Source: JBOGGN01 sp050744165 (GTDB lineage Bacteria > Actinomycetota > Acidimicrobiia > Acidimicrobiales > Palsa-688). From it: DNA of 37,756 nucleotides. The notes beneath the pieces were generated by a model. It searched no databases. It worked only from the letters and a program-made list of their open reading frames with translations, and was not told the DNA's origin. Positions 33,003-37,756 of the stretch are shown in pieces (the stretch's first letter is position 1; each line of letters opens with the position of its first letter). The position numbers and the translations under genes are program-made. The DNA lies in assembly GCA_050744165.1 (NCBI GenBank), contig JBOGGN010000380.1:1-37756 (forward strand), given 5' to 3'.

Positions 33003-34273
33003 CGACCATCGCCTGGTGGCACTGTTTCGCGGGCATCGCCGGCGACATGGCATTGGCCAGCCTGGTCGACGCCGGTGCCGACTTGGGTGAGGTGGCCGAC
33101 GTGTTGCGGGCGCTGCCGGTCGAGGGTTGGCACCTCTCGTCGGAGCCGGTGCTGCGCGGGGGGGTCGCGGCCACCCAGGTGATCGTGGAAGCGGCCGAGT
33201 CCGGAGTGGTCCGAACCCATGCCCACATTGCCGGACTGCTGACCGAAGCCCGGCTACCCGAACGGGTTCGCCAGCGGGCACTGGCCACCTTTGCGGCCCT
33301 CGCCGAGGTGGAAGGGCGCTTGCATCGCCGGCCCCCATCCCAAGTGCACTTCCACGAGTTGGGCGGCATCGATGCCATCGTCGACATCGTCGGCACCTGC
33401 ACCGCCCTGGAGTTGCTCGGTATCGACGAGGTGCATGCCAGCCCCGTTGCCACCGGGACCGGCATGGTGCGCACCAGCCACGGCGTGCTGCCCAACCCGG
33501 CGCCGGCGGTGGTCGAACTACTGCGCGGCGCCCCCACCTACGGGCGCGACGTGCAGGTCGAGCTGACCACCCCGACCGGCGCCGCCCTGCTGTCGTCGCT
33601 GGCGGTGTGGTGGGGGCCCATGCCGCCGATGCGCGTCCAGGTCAGCGGATTCGGGGCCGGCAGTCGCGACCTCGACGGCCTGCCCAACGCCACACAGGTC
33701 GTGATCGGCCAAGCGGCCCTGGCCGAGGTAGCGGCCGTCGGGTCGCTCGTCGCTACCGGCTACCCGAGCGTCGTCTTGGAAGCCAATCTTGACGACACGA
33801 CCGGCGAGGTGCTGGCCCACACGGTCACCGAGCTCCTGGCCGCCGGAGCCAAGGACGCCTGGATCACCCCGGTGATCATGAAGAAGGGGCGGCCGGCCCA
33901 CACCATCAGCGCCTTGGCCGACCCCGCCCTCGCCGACCAGGTGGCCAAGGTTCTCATGGCCGAAACGGGGACCCTCGGCGTCCGCAGCCAGACCGTGACT
34001 CGGTGGCTGGCCCGCCGGCAGGTCGAGGAGGTGGAGGTCGACGGCTTTCCCGTCCGGGTCAAGGTCAGCCCTGGGCGCATCAAGGCGGAATACGACGACG
34101 TCGCCCGGGTGGCCCGCCGGGTCGGCCGGCCCATACGGGAGATCACCTGGCGGGCCGAATCCGCCGCTCGCCGCCAGGAGGAACGCTCGGAGCACCCGAG
34201 CAGCGATCCCGGCGGCGCTGTGGGGGAACACTCCGGGCACCCGGGCAGCGATCCGGGCGGCGCTGCCGGCTAG
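32999..34273 (+). CDS. larC: LarC: nickel insertase of the pincer cofactor pathway
   Basis: The 424-aa protein is LarC, which inserts nickel into the pincer nucleotide with CTP. The N-terminal LarC1 part begins WWHCFAGIAGDMALASLVDAG and has VHFHELGGIDAIVDIVG and SPVATGTGMVRTSHG. The C-terminal LarC2 part has EANLDDTTGEVLAHTVTELL, GAKDAWITPVIMKKGRP and KVSPGRIKAEYDDVARVAR. It is one continuous frame; in Lactobacillus a programmed frameshift joins LarC1 and LarC2. The last 40 residues carry a 31-bp near-repeat (34190-34220 and 34235-34265) encoding two SDPGGA units, not part of the family core. Start ATG 32999 overlaps the larB stop. Confidence 0.94.
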   Translation: MTTIAWWHCFAGIAGDMALASLVDAGADLGEVADVLRALPVEGWHLSSEPVLRGGVAATQVIVEAAESGVVRTHAHIAGLLTEARLPERVRQRALATFAALAEVEGRLHRRPPSQVHFHELGGIDAIVDIVGTCTALELLGIDEVHASPVATGTGMVRTSHGVLPNPAPAVVELLRGAPTYGRDVQVELTTPTGAALLSSLAVWWGPMPPMRVQVSGFGAGSRDLDGLPNATQVVIGQAALAEVAAVGSLVATGYPSVVLEANLDDTTGEVLAHTVTELLAAGAKDAWITPVIMKKGRPAHTISALADPALADQVAKVLMAETGTLGVRSQTVTRWLARRQVEEVEVDGFPVRVKVSPGRIKAEYDDVARVARRVGRPIREITWRAESAARRQEERSEHPSSDPGGAVGEHSGHPGSDPGGAAG

Positions 34274-34360
34274 CGCCGGTTCAACCCTGCGTCCGAAGGC
34301 GGCCCCCCGCATTTCGGATATTGCGACCGGGTACGGGGTCCGGCCCGCCATCATGGTGCG

Positions 34361-35956
34361 GTGCTCCAGGCCCGCGATCTGAGCGTCGAGGTCGGAGGGC
34401 GCCTCACGTTGGTGGAGGCGTCCTTCACCGTCCGCGCCGGCGAAAAGGTGGGCCTGGTGGGCCGCAACGGCACTGGCAAGACCAGCCTCCTCAAGGTGTT
34501 GGCAGGCGAGGCGCCACCGACCGGGGGTACCTGCGTCCACCCCGGCGCCCTCGGTTACCTTCCCCAGGACCCGCGGCCGCACGGGTCGGGGGTCGACGCC
34601 ACCGGGTTGTGCCACGTGCTGTCGGGCCGGGGCCTCGACGAGGCCGCCCGCCGTGTCGAGAAGCTGCGGCTGGCGGTCGAGGAGGACCCGTCGGAGCGCA
34701 ACGTGGCCCGCTTCGCCCGGGCCGAGGACACCTTCCGGGCCGACGGGGGCTACGCCGCCGAGTCCGATGTTCGGCGACTGGCGCACGGGCTGGGGTTGGC
34801 CCCCGACCGCGTCGACCTGCCGATCACGGTGCTGTCGGGCGGCGAACGGCGCCGCATCGAGCTGGCCCGCATCCTCTTCGCCGGCAGCGACGTCCTCCTG
34901 CTGGACGAGCCCACCAACCATCTCGACACCGACGCCAAAAACTGGCTGATGGGCTTCCTGCGGTCCTATCGGGGGGCGCTCCTGGTCGTCAGCCACGACC
35001 TCCACCTCCTCGACGCCGCCATCAGCCGGGTACTGCACCTCGACGAGGGGGAACTGGTCGAGTACAAGGGCACCTACTCGCAGTACCGCCGTGCTCGAGC
35101 GGAGGACGAGCAACGACGGACCCGCCTGGCCGAGCGCCAGCGGGCGGAGATCAAGCGCCTCGACTCCCTCGCCGACTCGATGCGCCACCAGACAGCGAAG
35201 CGGGCCCGCATCGCTAAGACGCTGGACAAGCGGGTCGACCGGCTCCAAGCCGAGGCGATCACCGGTCCCGCCAAGGAGCGCAAGTACCATGTCCGCCTGC
35301 CCGAGCCGCCCCACGCGGGCCGGGTGGTCATCGAGGTGAGCGGTTTGGCCAAGGCGTACAGCGGCCCTCCGGTCTTCGAGGACGTCGACTTCGCCGTCGA
35401 GCGGGGCCGCCGCCTGCTCGTCATGGGCCTCAACGGGGCCGGCAAGACGAGCCTGCTGCGAATCCTGGCCGGCCAATCCGAGCCGTCGGCAGGCTCCTGG
35501 CACCTGGGCTTCGACGTTTCCGCGGGGTACTACGCCCAGGAACACGAGGGCATCCGAGCCGGCACCTCCGTCCTCGACCACCTCCGGGAGTCGGCGGCCG
35601 GCCCCATGCCGGAGATGGCGATGCGGGGACTGCTTGGGATGTTCGGGCTGAGCGGGGAGATGGCGTTCCAGGACGCGGGAACCCTTTCGGGGGGGGAAAA
35701 GACGAAGCTGGCCTTGGCACAACTCGTGGCCGGGCGGCACAACCTCCTCCTCTTGGACGAACCCACCAACAACCTGGACCCGCCCTCCCGGGAAGCGATT
35801 GGCCAAGCTTTGGCCAGCTGGCAGGGCGCCATGGTGGTCGTCAGCCATGACAGCGCCTTTGTCGCCGAGCTGCAGCCCGACGAGGTGCTGCTGATGCCCG
35901 ACGGTACGCTCGACGCCTGGAGCGACGACCTGCTGGATCTGGTCTCGCTGGCCTAG
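34361..35956 (+). CDS. ABC-F family ATPase (ribosome-associated)
   Basis: The 531-aa soluble protein has two ATP-binding cassettes and no membrane segment, the ABC-F layout. Cassette 1 has Walker A GRNGTGKTS, signature LSGGERRRIELAR and Walker B VLLLDEPTNHLD. Cassette 2 has GLNGAGKTS, LSGGEKTKLALAQL and LLLLDEPTNNLD. Between them lies a charged linker (YRRARAEDEQRRTRLAERQR and following) that would reach the ribosomal P-site region. ABC-F proteins rescue stalled ribosomes or protect them from antibiotics. The sequence does not show which subgroup it is in. The start is GTG at 34361, 87 bp after larC on the same strand. Confidence 0.93.
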   Translation: MLQARDLSVEVGGRLTLVEASFTVRAGEKVGLVGRNGTGKTSLLKVLAGEAPPTGGTCVHPGALGYLPQDPRPHGSGVDATGLCHVLSGRGLDEAARRVEKLRLAVEEDPSERNVARFARAEDTFRADGGYAAESDVRRLAHGLGLAPDRVDLPITVLSGGERRRIELARILFAGSDVLLLDEPTNHLDTDAKNWLMGFLRSYRGALLVVSHDLHLLDAAISRVLHLDEGELVEYKGTYSQYRRARAEDEQRRTRLAERQRAEIKRLDSLADSMRHQTAKRARIAKTLDKRVDRLQAEAITGPAKERKYHVRLPEPPHAGRVVIEVSGLAKAYSGPPVFEDVDFAVERGRRLLVMGLNGAGKTSLLRILAGQSEPSAGSWHLGFDVSAGYYAQEHEGIRAGTSVLDHLRESAAGPMPEMAMRGLLGMFGLSGEMAFQDAGTLSGGEKTKLALAQLVAGRHNLLLLDEPTNNLDPPSREAIGQALASWQGAMVVVSHDSAFVAELQPDEVLLMPDGTLDAWSDDLLDLVSLA

Positions 35957-36117
35957 CGCGCGCCCTCGGCGCGGCGCTCGACACCCATGGCCTCCCGGAG
36001 CGGAATCCGGTCGCCACACCGAGTCCCGCCTCAACCCGGCGTTCGTGGTTGTCGATATGCCCATTTGGCGTCGTTCGAGCGCGGAAGGACGTCTCGCTCG
36101 CACGCTGGTGGCGGAAG

Positions 36118-36195
36118 GAGCCGTGCAAGCAGTTGGCGCCAATGACGTGGCCGAAAGAGCCGTGGAAGCAGTTGGCGCCAAGGACGTGGCCGAAA
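36118..36195 (+). repeat. 39-bp direct repeat, two copies
   Basis: Two adjacent 39-bp copies (36118-36156 and 36157-36195) differ at only two positions. Read in the frame of the following lipoprotein they encode two copies of a 13-residue unit (EPCKQLAPMTWPK and EPWKQLAPRTWPK). The repeat lies at the uncertain 5' end of that gene. Confidence 0.85.
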
Positions 36196-37578
36196 GAGCT
36201 TTTTCACCGGCCGCTGCGGGTCGCGCTGCTCTCGGCGGTCGTGGTGGTGACCGCCTCCTGCGGTGCTGGCCCCAAAGCCATCGAGGGGGCCAGCGGGCTG
36301 CCGGGACCTTCGAGCACGCGGGCCCCCGCGACATCTACGACGACGACCGCCACCCGAGGGTCGCCCGTGCCGGTGCCATCGACGACGACAACGCCGTCGG
36401 TACTGAGTCCCGGCGGCTCCGCGGTGGCCTCGTGCGTTCCGACCGCTCTGACCGCCTCGGTCACCGGAGAGGTCGGTGGTGCTGGCGGAGGCCACGAAAC
36501 GGTGGAACTGACGAACAGTTCAGCCCAGGCCTGCTCTATGTACGGTTTTCCCGGCCTCGGCCTCCTCGACGGGGGCGGCTCTCCGCTGCCTCTCGGCGTC
36601 CAACGGGTCCACGGTGCGCAGGGTGATGAGCCGGCGGTCGCGGAGATCACCGTCGACCTCAACCCCGGCACCACAGCATCGTTCTGGATCGAATGGTCAA
36701 CCGGAGACGGTTCGGCGACGGGAACCTTGGAGATCACCCCGCCCAACCAGACCACCCAGATCTTGATCCCCGATCCCGGCATTCCCCTGAACGTGGGTGC
36801 GGTGTTTGTATCCGCCGTCTCCTCCGGCGTGATCGATGCCGCGTCCCCTCTCCCGGTTCCAGAAATGCCCATCGATGGTCCCTACGCCGATCTGTTTTGG
36901 AATCCGGTTCCGGCCCGTCCCTATACGGCGCTTCAAATCCCCATGGCGGTCGTGCAGGTCCCCAGCGCTGCTGCTTCCCAGACGCCGGCCGCCTACTTCT
37001 GGTCCACCGAGTTCTCTCCCGCCGGAAGTTGCGGGTGCGCCAACGGCGACGGCGGATATTTCGGTTTGCAAGATGACAACAACGGCGAACGCGCCATCTT
37101 CTCGTGGTGGAGTGCGCTCCGGGCGTCGTCGACCAACCCGGCTGCCGTCATCGCCAACTTCACCGGCGAGGGGACCGGCGTCCAGATCAAACTGCCGTAT
37201 GAGATCGTTCCCGGTAGGGTGTACCAACTCCGAGTGGCGCGCACCGAGGTCGGCCCATCGGCCACAACCTGGGAGGCGGTCATCGCCGACACGGCCACCG
37301 CAACGACGACGGTGGTAGGGGCCATCGTCGTGCCTGACGCCTGGGGGAAATCCCTGGCCGCGTCGACGACCTCGTTCACCGAGTACTACGGGACGCCGGT
37401 GACAAACTGTTCCCAGCTTCCGGCGACCACGGCCCAGTTCGGACCGGTGGCCTTGAACGGCGCCCTGCCGTCATCAGGACCGAACTTCCACTACGGCCAG
37501 GTTGGTCAGGGCTGCTCGACGATGGAATCGGCCACGGGCCCTGGAACATTCGATCAACAGGTCGGGTCGGCGGCCTAA
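36142..37578 (+). CDS. Lipoprotein with DUF4232-like and DUF3472-like domains
   Basis: From the ATG at 36142 the protein has 478 aa; a TTG at 36049 would add 31 residues. A lipoprotein signal (PLRVALLSAVVVVTASC) places the lipid-bearing cysteine at 36259-36261. After a Thr/Pro/Ser-rich linker comes a DUF4232-like domain (CVPTALTASVTGEVGG, HETVELTNSSAQACSMYGFPGL), a beta-sandwich found in actinobacterial lipoproteins. The C-terminal half resembles DUF3472-type domains (PAAYFWSTEFSPAG, GGYFGLQDDNNGERAIFS). The protein should sit on the outer face of the membrane. The n-region includes the 13-residue repeat, which is unusual. Function is unknown, and carbohydrate binding is only a guess. It is 185 bp downstream of the ABC-F gene. 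Confidence 0.8.
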   Translation: MTWPKEPWKQLAPRTWPKELFHRPLRVALLSAVVVVTASCGAGPKAIEGASGLPGPSSTRAPATSTTTTATRGSPVPVPSTTTTPSVLSPGGSAVASCVPTALTASVTGEVGGAGGGHETVELTNSSAQACSMYGFPGLGLLDGGGSPLPLGVQRVHGAQGDEPAVAEITVDLNPGTTASFWIEWSTGDGSATGTLEITPPNQTTQILIPDPGIPLNVGAVFVSAVSSGVIDAASPLPVPEMPIDGPYADLFWNPVPARPYTALQIPMAVVQVPSAAASQTPAAYFWSTEFSPAGSCGCANGDGGYFGLQDDNNGERAIFSWWSALRASSTNPAAVIANFTGEGTGVQIKLPYEIVPGRVYQLRVARTEVGPSATTWEAVIADTATATTTVVGAIVVPDAWGKSLAASTTSFTEYYGTPVTNCSQLPATTAQFGPVALNGALPSSGPNFHYGQVGQGCSTMESATGPGTFDQQVGSAA

Positions 37579-37591
37579 CGGGACCGGTGGT

Positions 37592-37638
37592 GGGTGGCCC
37601 GAATACCTGTCCCGATGCGGTAGGTATTCGGGTCACCC
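37592..37638. terminator. Hairpin after the lipoprotein gene
   Basis: The 17-nt arms (37592-37608 and 37622-37638, core CCCGAATACCT/AGGTATTCGGG) pair at 16 of 17 positions around a 13-nt loop. It starts 14 bp past the lipoprotein stop, where a terminator is expected. There is no U-run afterwards, so it would be a U-less hairpin terminator. The remaining bases to 37756 show no convincing gene. Confidence 0.6.
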
Positions 37639-37756
37639 TCCAAAGATTCGACCGTGTGGTTTGGGCCCAAGGCCGCCCCGTCCGATGGGCAGCGGTTGCC
37701 GGACGCCCACGATCGGAGCCCGCCCCCATTCGTACCCGCGTCAAGACGGGCCGACC

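Noticed and set aside
33518..36334. 938-codon open frame on the minus strand opposite larC and the ABC-F gene
   Set aside because: It lies antisense to two genes with clear families and shows no domain. It is a high-GC shadow frame.

Overview
The window is about 70% GC, with tightly packed genes, many 4-nt start/stop overlaps, GTG starts, threonine-rich secreted proteins and Pro/Tyr-rich membrane-anchored proteins. This points to a high-GC actinobacterium. An Acidimicrobiia-like or related deep-branching lineage is possible, but no phylogenetic marker here settles it. There is no phage, IS element, CRISPR array or rRNA. One tRNA-Ser(UGA) is present.

Layout. (1) 1-3.0 kb: a stand-alone LigD-type polymerase domain, a small unknown protein, a one-domain molbindin (Mop) and an UPF0718/ArsP-like permease. 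(2) 3.0-10.4 kb, minus strand: an operon gnd-pgi-zwf-unknown, every junction an ATGA overlap, preceded by a GH63-family glycosidase gene. (3) 10.5-12.5 kb, plus strand: a membrane-anchored two-part methyltransferase. (4) 12.5-27.7 kb, minus strand: the main system. Its genes in transcription order are a 2409-aa synthase (tandem nitronate-monooxygenase-like barrels, KS, AT, ACP, KR), a 1513-aa synthase (KS, AT, DH, phosphopantetheinyl transferase), a free ACP, an alpha/beta hydrolase, an MGT-type glycosyltransferase and an ankyrin-repeat protein. (5) 27.9-30.9 kb: a HtrA-like membrane serine protease divergent from a secreted GH25-like protein. (6) 30.9-37.6 kb: tRNA-Ser, pheA, larB-larC, an ABC-F ATPase and a repeat-containing lipoprotein.

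How the genes work together. The 15-kb block encodes every activity of an iterative reducing synthase: condensation, malonyl loading, ketoreduction, dehydration, FMN-type enoyl reduction and carrier activation. Probable release (hydrolase) and sugar-transfer (glycosyltransferase) enzymes are in the same transcription unit. It resembles PUFA-synthase-like 'secondary lipid' systems, but single ACPs, two intact KS domains and a doubled reductase region set it apart from classical pfa systems. The best hypothesis is a self-activating synthase for a reduced or polyunsaturated acyl or polyketide chain that is then glycosylated; the product is unknown. The sugar-phosphate operon would supply NADPH and/or NADH and hexose phosphates, but it is a general housekeeping set and a link to the lipid system is only inference.
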